A DNA stretch of 64,000 nt, from positions 4,607,001-4,671,000 of the forward strand of contig JASXTE010000008.1 in assembly GCA_030280995.1 (NCBI GenBank). Direction: 5' to 3'. Positions 1 to 10,044 of this stretch are shown in pieces. How positions within the stretch are numbered: the first letter of the stretch is position 1; each line of letters opens with the position of its first letter. Under the pieces are notes generated by a model, which saw nothing but the letters and a program-made list of their open reading frames with translations, searched no databases and was not told the DNA's origin. A program made the translations under genes and the position numbers. Origin of the DNA: Hemileia vastatrix. Its lineage: Eukaryota > Basidiomycota > Pucciniomycetes > Pucciniales > Zaghouaniaceae.

Positions 1-523
1 AAAATTTTCTTTTCAACCTTTTCTATTTCAATATAAGACTCTTTGACTTACCATTATATATACATTTTGTGCACACCTCAAGTCTATTCCAACTCCTACA
101 GCCTTGATTGTACCAAGCAAAACTTGACATCTTTCATCATTTTTGAATTTGTCCAGATTTTCATCCCTTTTTTTCATGCTCAACTTTCCTACAAGCTCTG
201 TGTAGCTAATACATGGTCATCTAAAGCCTTTTTTATACTGTTTCAATGGATAGAATATTGAAATGTTGTTTAATCTAAAAATAAGTTTTTGAGATAATTA
301 ATAGAACTCCTTACATTTCCAAAAAGCCTGCATATTCTGAAAATATAACAGCCTTGGGACAAATTATCCCCCTTTCTCCCCTTAAGAAAATTTCTAAATG
401 ACTTATTAGATGTATAATCTTTGCTGAATGTTTCCATGTGAAAGGAAATGTTGGAGGTTGATCTGGGATTTTGTAGACAGGGTGGTTACAAAATTGCCAT
501 AAAATTGACAGTTCTCGGAGAAA

Positions 524-1780
524 CTAAGCTGAGTCCCAAGGGAAGTTGATGCTTCGAGAAGACCCATAATACTCAGAAAAACGTTCTTGAAGCATTGTAA
601 GTTTTGAGTGCCAAGGTTCTGATAATTCTACAGATATTCCTTGCTCAATTTTTTGAGGAAGTGATAAGATTGCTTCTCTTGTCCTCTGCAGGCATATGAC
701 ATTCATGAGAGTATTTATTGTTTTTATTGAGCTAGAGCTTCCTCTGTTTAAGCCATTCATAAGAAAATAAATCCACAACCAGTTTTCTTGCCATCTTTCT
801 ATTCTGAGGAATGATATATGGCTTGAAGATCAGTTGTCCGGTTCTGAAGTGGTGTCCCTGTCAAGCATAGTTGATACTGAGCCTCCAAGGCCAATATATT
901 CTGATTCTTGTGCAACTGGGGATTCTTGATTAAATTTTTAAATTATGTTAAACATTTCATCAGCTTTTATAATATTATATTCAAAATTATTAGTAATTCA
1001 AATGAATACTTACTGAGCCTCATCTAAATCTATTCTGTACCAAATGAGTTTATGAGTTAATGGAAGAATAGGTTGAGAAATTTTATTTGAAGAAGATGGA
1101 CTTGCTGTCTCATAGGTAGTCAAAACAACTAGTCGGTTCTGAAGCTCCTCAAAATTAATTTTCTTTGAATCCTTCCCATAAAGAACCTTGAAAGGTAGTG
1201 CATTATCTTCAAAGTGAATTCTTATTTCATTGACCCAGTTTGATAATGTTGCAAGTGGGCAAATAATGAGAGTTGCTGATGTCCTATCTTTCTCTTGTCC
1301 ACCACCCAAGAGTTGGAATTGTCTGGCTTCACTTTGAGTTGCAGTAACTAGGCCAAGAGTTGAGAGGGTCTTTCCCAAGCCCATATCATCAACTAGAATT
1401 GAACCAATTCCTGCAGAGGATACCTCTTCTTCAAGAAATTGTTCATAATAATTATTAAAACCTACTCTCAGCCAGCTGTTGTCTGCATGCCTCCACAGGT
1501 TTTCTAACTTTTTGGATAAGTTACTTTCATTGTCTATCATAAAATTGATAGCTTGAATCTGATGATTTTTCAGAGTAGTTTTGATACCACATATAGATAG
1601 ATTTGCCATTTGATTATCCCTTGTCCAAGAAATTTCAGAAGTTGTGTGAATACAAGAATGAGGAATATTGAAGAAGATGGTTGGATTGTAGTGTGGAATT
1701 GGTGTCAAATCAATTTGAGCATTTAGAAATACTTCTTTAGCCTGAATAATAAAATCAGTCAAAAAAAAAGGAGGCCACAA
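524..1780 (-). pseudogene. SNF2-family helicase/ATPase remnant (HLTF/RAD5-like)
   Basis: The main exon (1780 to 1010) shows the N-terminal half of a SNF2 ATPase: a Walker A motif DDMGLGKT about 130 residues in, motif Ia as LIICPLATLSNWVNEI, and a motif II ending in DEA. It reaches a good splice donor (CA|GTAAGT) just below 1011. After a short AT-rich gap the sequence LCLTGTPLQN (motif III) is readable at about 800-925, but in a frame that does not join cleanly. A further shift is needed to reach FLRIERW and the 84-residue open stretch ending at 524. That order matches HLTF/RAD5-type helicases of fungi. The C-terminal helicase lobe is not convincingly present between 1 and 523, although about 420-520 still resembles a continuation. 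I read it as a pseudogene cut or decayed in its second half. In life such proteins remodel chromatin or act in post-replication repair; activity is not expected here. Confidence 0.75.
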
Positions 1781-2958
1781 ATTCTATATTGCCTGTTTAA
1801 AAGTAGAACCAAGTAAGAGCAAAAATAATAAGGTATTTGGGGATTTAAAGCCCTTTCCTCAGTTAAAATTTGAGATCCAGATCCAATTTCTCAAAGTAGT
1901 TGTCCAATTTGGCTGCTCTGTTTGTTAGAAAGATCACCAATAGGTTTTGCTTGTCCTTATTTGAATAATCCAAAAACAAGAACTAAAGATCTTCCTTGTT
2001 GCATAATAACTGGAGTGGATACTACATCAAATACAGATCTTTCTTTTGGAAAAATAGGTTTAAAATTTAAAGAGAATTTTCCAATGCATCTTAAATTTGA
2101 CATTATAATTAAATGAATTTTATGGTGATGGTGGTAGTTTAAAGAAAGAGAGGGTGAGAGCAAAGTTTTGAAAGAGAATAAATTAGAGAATATATATAAT
2201 ATTGGATGAATATTCAAAATTAAATTTTTCATGTATGTTAATAATTAATGTTGACTCACATTTTAATAATAACTAAATACAGATAAATAATTATAAAAAG
2301 TGCATTATTTTAGAGCCTAAGTTTTGTGCCAATATATTAAAATTAGTTTCTTTAATAGTGTAAATTTTAAAAAAAATACATTACCATTTTTTCCCCTTAT
2401 AAAATATATATATATTTTTTCTCCTACATGAAATTTTTTGAACATTGTCTTATACTTTTTTATTCCAAGGAACAATGAGAAATTTCTATTGATAAGGGCT
2501 CAATATCAACTTTTGTCTAGAAAATTTAAAATTATGTGCATATATTTTTACAGAGTTATAATTTTATTAATAAAATTTTTAAAAAGGACTTAAATAGTAT
2601 TCTTTTTTATATATTTGGGAAATAGAATTGATAATTGAAATAATATTCCAGACCTAGTATACTATGTGTCATTTAAGATATTTCTACTAATATAAAATCT
2701 GACCTCCCAACATTAAATGGATCTATATATAAAATTGAATATTATGGTATGTTAAGTGTTGTGGCTCAACCATTGCTCAAATTTGTTCCAACTGATGCTC
2801 AACTTAAATCCAAAGCTCTGCTCAAGAAGGGATAAATTGTGGCACAATTTGGGGCCAACTTTCTTTTCAAAATTTTTTCATATAATTTAAAAACAGTTTC
2901 CTAATTCTTTCAAAACATTTCCCCAAGATTTCCCAACCTCTTCCTGAAAGTTTCAAAA
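1781..2958. other. AT-rich stretch without a firm gene
   Basis: No confident gene. A 91-codon open stretch on the minus strand (2232-1957) lies directly upstream of the SNF2 remnant and could be a decayed 5' exon of it, but I recognise no domain. The rest is AT-rich with short A/T runs. Around 2760-2850 there are several near-repeats of the word GCTCAA. A similar cluster of GTGCTCA words occurs near 26005-26030, which may mark a related repeat next to the palindromic motif found beside both places. Confidence 0.4.
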
Positions 2959-3001
2959 AGAGGGAACTGCTAGCAGTTCACCCCCTGATTTCCCGTGGTG
3001 A
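2959..3001. repeat. Palindromic terminal motif (TGCTAGCA core)
   Basis: The 16-bp perfect palindrome GAACTGCTAGCAGTTC (2964-2979) is followed by ACCCCC and TTTCCCGTGGTGA. The same arrangement recurs at 26193-26236. Read on the other strand, GGGGGTGAACTGCTAGC is close to the end of the MITE at 4780. It is therefore probably the right end of a transposon lying to the left, abutting Gypsy copy A. No left partner was found. Confidence 0.5.
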
Positions 3002-3160
3002 ATGGTCCAGTCACAGCTGCAACAGGGATCCTCCTCCTCATCAGACTTCCTCAGTTCACCCCTACAAAGGAAAACAAAATTGCCGAAAATCAGGACTGGC
3101 ACAAATCCTGTGATAAGTAAATTACCCTCTCAGATTGAACATAATACTAATAATTACAAT
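3002..3160 (+). pseudogene. Gypsy copy A gag, N-terminal part (before the Harbinger insertion)
   Basis: An open frame starts at the ATG at 3002 and runs in frame up to the AAT codon at 3158-3160, where the Harbinger element begins. The reading frame resumes at the duplicated AAT at 10045 and stays open to 10302, so the two halves were one ORF before insertion. The product is low in recognisable motifs (Ser-rich, then basic), as expected for the variable N-terminus of a Gypsy gag. Copy B has a related Ser/Pro-rich and basic region at about 29655-29969. The true start may lie further upstream and be lost. Confidence 0.6.
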
Positions 3161-3215
3161 AGGGGGTGTCAGTTCTGGCAAATCCGCACTTAACTTAGGT
3201 GCGGATTTCAAACCA
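3161..3215 (+). repeat. Harbinger left terminal inverted repeat
   Basis: It starts AGGGGGTGTCAGTTCTGGCA and continues with AAATCCGCACTTA and GTGCGGATTT. It pairs with the complement of 9990-10044. Subterminal copies of AATCNGCACTT recur several times on both sides (for example near 3216 and 3282 on the left), and could be transposase or SANT-protein binding sites. Confidence 0.85.
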
Positions 3216-3517
3216 AATCAGCACTTAAATTTTGAGAAAAAGTCACTTATTTCAAAAATGGGTGACAGTTATGACCTCAAATCAGCACTTTTTTCCCGTT
3301 TTTTTTCACAACCACATGTTGGCCACAAAACATCCCTTCCTTTCTTACCCCATCCCTGTCACATGTGACACACTGACCTTCCTCGCTACCTACCCATCAA
3401 TCCTTGGCACACACCCCTTCCTGACATTTTCAAAATTTTGACCAGGCATGTTTACATTCTTTTTTACTTATTTCTTCTACCTCTTAATCTTTTTTCTTGT
3501 TATGTGCCAGTTTGATA

Positions 3518-5095
3518 ATGCCTCCCAGACATTCCAAATCTCAAAAGGTAACTCAAAAATCTGCTTTGTCAAAAAAGTCTCCTTGTAAAGCAAGCCCTAC
3601 ACCTGAAAAATAAAAGTCAGGTTCAGGTCAGCTTAAAAAGGATGATTATCTCATCATAATCAACTTCCTTGAAATAAAATCAAATTTTGAAGCATGTTTT
3701 GGATGTGTAAAATCCACTCGTATTGGACGTCCACCTTCTTCAAAGGTTAATGGCTACTTATTGATGGCCAATGAAGTAAGGAAGAAAACAAGGGGGAGAA
3801 TCTATATCAATCCTAAACAAATGAAGGAGAGATTTAAGAGTTACCAACCAAAATATAAAAAGGCTCATCATGCTGAAAATGAAACTGGCTTTGGTATTGA
3901 CCATGATAATTTGGAGATTGGAATTACTACTGTTTCTGAAAAGCTCAATGTCATGTGTCCTTTCTATGAGGAAATGGATAATCTTTTTGGCTTCCGAGTT
4001 GATGTGAACCCTTGGTTTCTACACGATACTACTAAGCATATACCCTCTGGATCCAAACCTTCCTATAATCCTCTCAACACACCCCCACTTGAAGAAGATC
4101 AATCCCCTCCACCTTCTAACCATAGTTCAGCTGAAGATGATCCTGACTATCAAGCAGAACAATTATATTGCAGAAGATCTGAATCCTCAGAGGCCAAAAA
4201 TTTAAATGTATGTTTACTTTTTGTTTTTTCTTCAATTCTTCTCTGAATTTCTCTTTCTTTCTAGTCTCCTCCTACTCAAACTCAAACTCCATTAAATAAT
4301 CTCAATTCTGGAAATGTGAATCCCACTTTAGAAGCTGCTTTAGATGAACTTCCTGAAGCCTCTTGTTCAAACTCCAAACTAAAGCGTCGAGCCTCAACTT
4401 CAATAAACTTGAACCATCTATTAAAACGTGATTATTCTTCAACAAGCTCATTTGGCTCCCTTGAGGATTATTTTGAAAAAAAAAGATATAAGTAAGATTC
4501 ATTTACTATATATCTTAATCATTAACTCATTTATTTATTTATTTCAATTTAATTTTCTCAGCAAAATCACTTATTGCAAAAAATTCCCTTGACTTTGAGA
4601 AGATGAAGTTTGATCATATGCTAAGGAAAGATCAGCAAGCCTTAGATTTGGAAGAGAAAAAATTTGAGGCAGAGCAGATGGAAAGAGTAAATGAACATCA
4701 ATTTCAAAGTGAAATGGCTACTTGTGAATTGGAAAAACAAGAGAGTTTAAAAAAAAGATTTCATTATGGAATCACTACGCAATATAGGGGGTGGACTTGC
4801 TAGCAAGTCCTCAACCTGAACTCAGATGGAACTCAGATGGAACTCAGACTGAACTCATACTGAACCCATACTGAACTCTACTTGAAAACCCACCTAAAAC
4901 TGTTCTTCTGAGTGGTGTTCATTCCTGATTGTATGGCTCCTTTATCAATAGCTCAATGTGTGTTCAATCTATGGTGAGTTTGGGTCCAAGGTTGCCGACT
5001 TGCTAGCAAGTCCGCCCCCCATATTGTGTGGTGAATGTGTAAAAAATGGCCAATCTTATGAGGACATTAAAAAATTACTTGACCATTTCAATTGA
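3518..5095 (+). pseudogene. Harbinger accessory SANT/Myb-like protein gene
   Basis: The ATG at 3518 opens a basic N-terminus (PPRHSKSQ...), broken by a TAA at 3611-3613. The frame then stays open through a trihelix/SANT-like region (DDYLIIINFLEIKSNFEACFG at the start, FKSYQPKYKKAH, then ENETGFGI), followed by an acidic Pro/Ser linker. A canonical intron (4208-4264, GTATGT...CTAG) leads to an exon ending KKRY at a GTAAG donor near 4493. After a second intron comes a charged helical tail (residues like DFEKMKFDHMLRKDQQALD). The tail is split by the MITE at 4780-5026. After the MITE the frame CVKNGQSYEDIKKLLDHFN ends at 5095, one base out of register. In this superfamily the protein helps the transposase bind the ends and enter the nucleus. 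It lies divergent from the transposase at the other end. Confidence 0.7.
4780..5026. mobile_element. MITE with TGCTAGCA-palindrome ends, nested in the SANT-like gene
   Basis: Inverted ends of about 30 bp: AATATAGGGGGTGGACTTGC at the left and the complement of GTCCGCCCCCCATATT at the right. Each end contains the palindrome ACTTGCTAGCAAGT. The flanking ATA/ATAT may be the target duplication. The 247-bp interior has no ORF; it contains several near-repeats of GGAACTCAGA/TGAACTC at 4815-4875. It interrupts the 3' exon of the Harbinger SANT-like gene. Confidence 0.75.
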
Positions 5096-5339
5096 TAAAT
5101 TGTTTTTCTAGTTAATTTAATTTTGTTTGACTTCTTTTTGGTAATATTTTCTTATATTCTGACTTATAAAAGGTCTTGAATATAGTACCTTATTTTTGAC
5201 AAATTTTTGAAAATATCATACATTTTTTTCTATCTTTAAATTCAAGTCAATAAATTTGCTTATACTTTTATTTTGAAAAAAATTTGAAAATATAATAAAA
5301 ATTTTCTATCTTTACTTTCAAGTCAATAAGTTTGCTTAT

Positions 5340-5525
5340 CTAAATTTTTCTAAGTCATCAATTTCACATGTCAGATTTAAAAAATTGGAAATGCCCTCCC
5401 CTGCATTTTATTGAAACAAGGGGTGGGTACCACTAAATTTTTCTAAGTCATCAATTTCACATGTCAGATTTAAAAAATTGGCAATACCCTCCCCTTCATT
5501 TTATTGAAGTAAAGGGTGAAATCAT
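5340..5525. repeat. 93-bp tandem duplication
   Basis: Two head-to-tail copies (5340-5432 and 5433-5525) begin CTAAATTTTTCTAAGTCATC and share nearly all bases, with a few substitutions near CCCTCCCC. It lies in noncoding sequence between the SANT-like gene and the Tet-like pseudogene. No function is apparent. Confidence 0.85.
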
Positions 5526-5815
5526 CAAAATTTAATATAATTACATAAATTAATTAATATATAAATAAGATATGTCAAATTTACTACTTTTAAAGTAATG
5601 ACAATTCCTCATGCCAAAATGCAGATCAATTCTAGAAACTAGGTTTGGGACTTTCAACAGGTATAGGCTAGAGGAACCCCATGAAACAAATTAATGTTAT
5701 CATGATTACCTTTTATACAACACAAGGTCATTGGCCCATTACTTTAATTTCATAAATTGAAATATCATATTTATTTATTAAAAATTTATGGAAGAATATT
5801 AAATATTTGGTGACT

Positions 5816-7002
5816 CTACAAATCCCCATACTTTTTAGATCTACCTAAAGAATTTTTAAATTTATTACCTTTTTCTTCTTTTTTTAACTTATTAATTCGT
5901 TGGATTAACTTTTGACTGATCTGGAAAGAGCAACCGAAATGCGTGAAGTCTTGACAAGATTCCAAACCTGGAGGAGCCTTTGTGGTTTGGTTATTATCAT
6001 ATGAAGAATTCCAAACTGTTTCAATGATTCCATTTCCTAATCCAAAATTGATTAAACATCTATGATCCGGGAAATATAATTCATTTCCTTTAATTTTTGC
6101 AGGTGACGTAATAGGTTGTCCAGTGATAGGATTAATATATGTGAAAATTCCATAAGTGAGGTAATTGGAATCATTTGAGTCGGTGTGAATTCGGTTATGA
6201 AATCCAGAATGAGTGATTATAAAATTTGAAAACATTAGATAATCACCACTAATATCTTCCCATTCAGAGTCGCACCAATTTGGTATTCCAAGTCTTTTAG
6301 CAACTTCATGATTTTTTTCAAAAGCTTTATTGAAGAGTTTTTTAAGTCAAAGAGCAAGAAATGAATTAAATGAAGGTAAAGTATTCCATTTTCAAAAATC
6401 ATTATCTAATTCAGCTTTAGATAAAGATCTGAGTAAAGAATATATGCCTATTTGATTTAAATTCAGTAAAATGATATTAAAAAATCCAGAAAATTTTTTA
6501 AACATACCAAGAGAAAAACCTATATCAAATCCTGGTCTCCATCCAATACCAATCACGATTCCACCCAAAAAATTCTTGTTCCTTAAAGGTAAGTGATCCA
6601 AAGCCATTTGATAGAGTGTTATGATGAGATCGCAGAGTTGATTAAATGATTCATCTTTTAAACCATTAAAAGAATGGTTTTCATAAATAAATTGAGGTTT
6701 GAAAGTATTATTAATAACAGCTTTAACTTCATCACCTCCAGTTTCAGTTAAGTAATGTATATTTTCAGGTAACATTTTTGGATATTGTTTTTTTTTCAAC
6801 ATTAGTTTTATAGTATTTGATTTTTGAAATATGGCCAAATATTTGATCCAAGTGAATTTTTTTTTCAATTTCTTTTATTTTGATACTGTTCATTTTTTGT
6901 CAATGTTTTAGATGATGATTGAAAAGAAGTTGAATTTGAAGATGATAATGAAGTTAAAGAAGATGAGAATGAGGTAAGTGGTGAATCTGAAGTTAAAGAC
7001 AT
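5816..7002 (-). pseudogene. Tet-like 2OG-Fe(II) oxygenase-family pseudogene
   Basis: The likely start is the ATG at 7002, followed by a Ser/Thr-rich leader. A frame change near 6850-6870 leads to the body (6868-6392), which includes FKPQFIYENHSFNGLKD and GIGWRPGFDIG. The frame continues through two in-frame TGA codons (about 6389 and 6345) into GIPNWCDSEWEDISGDYLMF and the catalytic part. There FHNRIHTDSND supplies the candidate HxD iron ligands and THFGCSFQI a distal His. It ends naturally at 5816 after a basic tail. The pattern matches the Tet-like 2OG-Fe(II) oxygenase family (Pfam 2OG-FeII_Oxy_6) expanded in basidiomycetes. Known members of the wider TET/JBP group oxidise methylated bases; substrate here is unknown. 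It lies inside the Harbinger element, between its two genes, so it is either cargo or a nested insertion. Confidence 0.7.
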
Positions 7003-7194
7003 GTTTTTTTATACTTAAAGATTTGTTACTTTTCAAACAACCAAAATTATACATTAAAAAAAAACTCACTTGATTTAAATTAAAAAAAATGAAAATCCTC
7101 AAAAGACTAATAAGAATTTTTTTTATTTCACTTGAACTTGATGAATATTTTTCTGTAAAATTAAAAAAATCAAAAAACTGTGAAATTTTTCTTA

Positions 7195-7990
7195 TCACTT
7201 CCCCATTCACCTAAATTCCCCGCTCCAAACCCCTCTCCCACCTCCCCAAAACCCTTTTACAAACCCCCCCTCTACAACCTATTCACATCCCCTTTTAAAC
7301 CCCTCCAAACCCCCTTCCAAACCCGCCTTCAATCTGCCCCAAACCCCCCTCCAAACCCCCCTCCAAATCCCCTCCAAATCCCCTCCTAACCCCCCTCCAA
7401 ATCACCCTCCAAACCCCCCTCCAAACCCCCTTCAACCCCCCCCCCCAACGCCCCCTTCAATCCACCTATATTCCCCCCCTCCAAACCCCTCCCTAACCCC
7501 CCTAACCTCCCCCTCCTATCCCCCCTCCAAACCCCCTCCAAAGCCCCCCAATCCCCCCCTCGATGTCACTTAACGATTCGCTAACAAATCATTAAGTTAA
7601 TGAATGATTGCTAACAATTGTTCATTAACTTAACGATTTGTTAACGAATCCTTAAGGAACGTTTAAGGGGAGATTGGGGGGGTTTTGAGAGGGATAGGAG
7701 GGGGGGTAGGAGGGGGAGTTAGGAATGGATTGAAGGGAGGTTTGGAAGGGGGGTTGGAGGGGGTGATTGGGAGAGTTTGGAGGGGGGTTTGGAGGTGATT
7801 TGGAGGGGGGATTCAGGTGATTTGGAGGAGGGATTCAGGGGATTTGGAGGGGGGTTGGAGAGGAATGAGGGCAGGAAATGAGAACACCAACAAGGGAGAG
7901 AAAGGGAGAGATGAGACCAAAGAGGGAGAAAAGGGAGGTTAGAGTGAGCCAAGGAGGGGGGAATAAGGCAGCCAAAGGGGGGAAAAGGGG
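7195..7990. repeat. Giant imperfect foldback: C-rich tract, palindromic core, G-rich tract
   Basis: From about 7200 to 7560 the plus strand is almost pure pyrimidine plus A, built on a loose AAACCCCCCTCC unit. From about 7668 to 7880 it is the complement, GGAGGGGGGTTTGG. The purine bias goes on to about 7990. Between them, 7565-7660 is a palindromic AT-rich core: AACGATTCGCTAACAAATC pairs with GATTTGTTAACGAATC, and AAGTTAATGAA with TTCATTAACTT. The whole could fold as a long hairpin, and the G-rich runs could form quadruplexes. Open reading frames here (Pro-rich) are composition artefacts. Confidence 0.8.
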
Positions 7991-8034
7991 GAAGTATCCA
8001 TTCCAAGGAGAGGGTAAAGGTGGAAAAAGCCCAG

Positions 8035-8190
8035 GCCAGATAAATGAGAGAAAAGAGGGAGAGAGAGAGAGAGAGAAAAAAAAGGTTAATTTTAACTATA
8101 AATTTAAAAAAAACTACTTACAAAAAAAAAAAAAAAAAACAAAAACCCAAAAAACCAAAAAAAAAAAATTAGCAAAAAATCAAGTACAAA
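8035..8190. repeat. Purine-rich and poly-A low-complexity tract
   Basis: GAGA runs near 8058-8080 are followed by A-rich sequence with long A runs from about 8105 to 8190. No gene is supported. 8190-8580 continues AT-rich, up to the 3' end of the transposase gene. Confidence 0.8.
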
Positions 8191-8583
8191 AGATAAAATG
8201 ACTTACCTGGAGAGATGAGTTGAGAAAAAAAAATATAAGTGAAATTGTTTTAGTGATGTAGGAAGAGAGGAGAAAATGGATTTGAGTGAAGAAAAAAAAG
8301 AGAGTGACTGAAAAAATATGCATTTGCTGAAAATATGCGATTTCATGTTGAGTTGATGAAAGAAAACACAGAGAGATAAAAAAATAAGACTTTAACAGAA
8401 AATTCAAAAACCAAAAAAAATATGCAAAAAAAATACTATTCTCAGTGAATAACACATGCAAATTGATCATTTGAAGATAATGAAAAAAAAAAATTAAAAT
8501 TGTGTTGAAAAATGTTGGAGTGTTATTGGAAGAATTTTTTGCACTTATACTAGTTGATTGAGAAATAGAAGTGTTGGATATAG

Positions 8584-9758
8584 TCAGAGGTGAATCACTT
8601 TTTCATCTTCATACAGCTCTAACCATTGATCTTTGAGGTCAGCAAGTAGGTTATGAAGTATAGTGCAACACTGAATCCAGTTGATCACCGCCTCCATTTC
8701 AGATTTATTTCTAAGAGGACTTCTTAATTCCCTTAAACTAGAAAAACAGCCTTTCAAGATTCCAATAGAATGTTCAATATGGACTCTTGACTTTGCCAAA
8801 TGATTTTTGAACTTGGCATTTTGACTGTCTTCTGAAGCTGTTCCCCAAAAAGCAGGAAGTACATACTTTCCATTCACATAAGCAGAATCTGCAAGAAGAT
8901 ACTGATCTTCATTAAAGAATTTTTCAGGTTCATTTGAAAGTTGCATTCTTTGGAAGATGTAAGAGTCATGACATGAGCCAGGATAGCCAGCGAAGAATGA
9001 TATAAATTTTTTGTTTACTTCACATATAAGCTTAACAGAAATTGAATATCTATAAAGAAGATATATTTGTTTGTTTTACTTTCAAAGAGAATGAAAGGGG
9101 TTAAAAATAATCTACCTCTTTTTACAGTCAAAGTAATTGTTTCCACCTTGAGCAGGTTTCTGGCTCAAAGGAATAGTAGTACCATAAACAAAACCAATAC
9201 ATCCTGGGAAGCCCTCTGCTTGCATAACCTGAGATGATTCAAGTCACTCTTCTTTTTTGGCCAGGTGAGAAGTTGAGATTCAAAGGAGTTGATGGCAGTG
9301 ATACATCGTTTGGTATAAGTTTTAACTGAACCATACCCTAAATCAAAGACATTTTCTAAACGTTTCAAAGGGGCTCCATTACCATTTGAACCCAAAAGAC
9401 ATAGTTTGATGGCCAATTGAATTGAAGGATGTCATTTTTCTTTTTGGGAATTATTGTGAAATATGGGATGATCCTGAATAATCTCAAGCAATTTAAGGAA
9501 AAATTCCTGAGAAGTCCTGAAAAGCTGTCTAAAACTGGGTGTAGATAGGTTAAGAAGTGTTTGGATGGTGTACTTGGGGGTATGAAGTACTTGAGGCTTT
9601 CTGGGAAGAAGGTAACGTTTCGTGGCCATTTTTGATAAAAATACAAAATCTTCTTCTAGATCAGAATCTGAATCGCAATCAGAGTCCAAGAGAAGTTCAA
9701 GAGCCATGAAAGTCATTGCTTTATGTAATTTATCATGATTTGAAAGTGAGGAAGGCAT
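8584..9758 (-). pseudogene. PIF/Harbinger DDE transposase (inactivated)
   Basis: It starts at the ATG at 9758 with an acidic N-terminus (SDCDSDSDLEED). It continues through one TGA (9432-9434) in frame into QLAIKLCLLGSNGNGAPLKR, the conserved HTH-like region. An indel in an A run (about 9245) and another TGA follow, then MQAEGFPGCIGFVYGTTIPL. Here the first catalytic Asp (usually G-F-I-D-G-T) is Tyr. A 66-bp intron (9115-9050, GTAGAT...TATAG) joins KKR to YSISVKLIC. The last exon has FAGYPGSCHDSYIF, the second Asp in LADSAY and the catalytic Glu in RVHIEH, ending at 8584 (8946-8584 is fully open). It would cut and paste the element at its inverted ends. Two stops, one frameshift and the lost Asp make it inactive. 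Confidence 0.9.
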
Positions 9759-9989
9759 GACTCTTATATCATATGATATGAAAATGTAAATGATGTACGA
9801 TGTTTTGAGTTATGAAGTGTTATGCTGTGGAGTGCTGCATATAAATGGGATGATGCTGACAAATCAGTGAAATGAAACTTGATGGTGAAATCAGCACTTT
9901 TGGTTGTGAAAGTGCGGATTTGAATGAAATAAGTGACTTATTTCATTTTGAAATCCACCAGTATTGGGGCTAGTTTGTTTTGAAAATCC

Positions 9990-10044
9990 GCACTAATTTG
10001 AGTGCAGATTTGTAAGTGCGGATTTGCAAGAACTGACACCCCCT
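9990..10044 (-). repeat. Harbinger right terminal inverted repeat
   Basis: It ends GAACTGACACCCCCT, the complement of the left end, with AAGTGCGGATTTGCA just inside. The next three bases (10045-10047) are AAT, matching AAT at 3158-3160. Confidence 0.85.

Larger units (their letters stand above)
3161..10044. mobile_element. PIF/Harbinger DNA transposon, full length but inactive
   Basis: The ends are terminal inverted repeats: AGGGGGTGTCAGTTCT at the left, and on the right its complement ending at 10044, with similarity continuing inward (AAATCCGCACTTA and further short blocks). A 3-bp AAT duplication flanks it. Inside are the two genes typical of the superfamily, a SANT/Myb-like gene (plus) and a DDE transposase (minus). 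In addition there are a Tet-like oxygenase pseudogene, a long foldback of C-rich/G-rich sequence and a nested MITE. At 6.9 kb it is large for a Harbinger. Both element genes carry stops and the transposase has lost a catalytic Asp, so it is a fossil. The usual target duplication is TWA; AAT differs and should be checked against other copies. Confidence 0.85.

Noticed and set aside
6908..7210. 100-codon minus-strand ORF rich in Phe and Ile
   Set aside because: It lies in the 5' region of the Tet-like pseudogene in another frame; the Ser/Thr-rich frame starting at 7002 fits the family better.
7719..8201. Pro-rich and Lys/Gly-rich ORFs on both strands
   Set aside because: Products of the G-rich, C-rich and poly-A low-complexity sequence.
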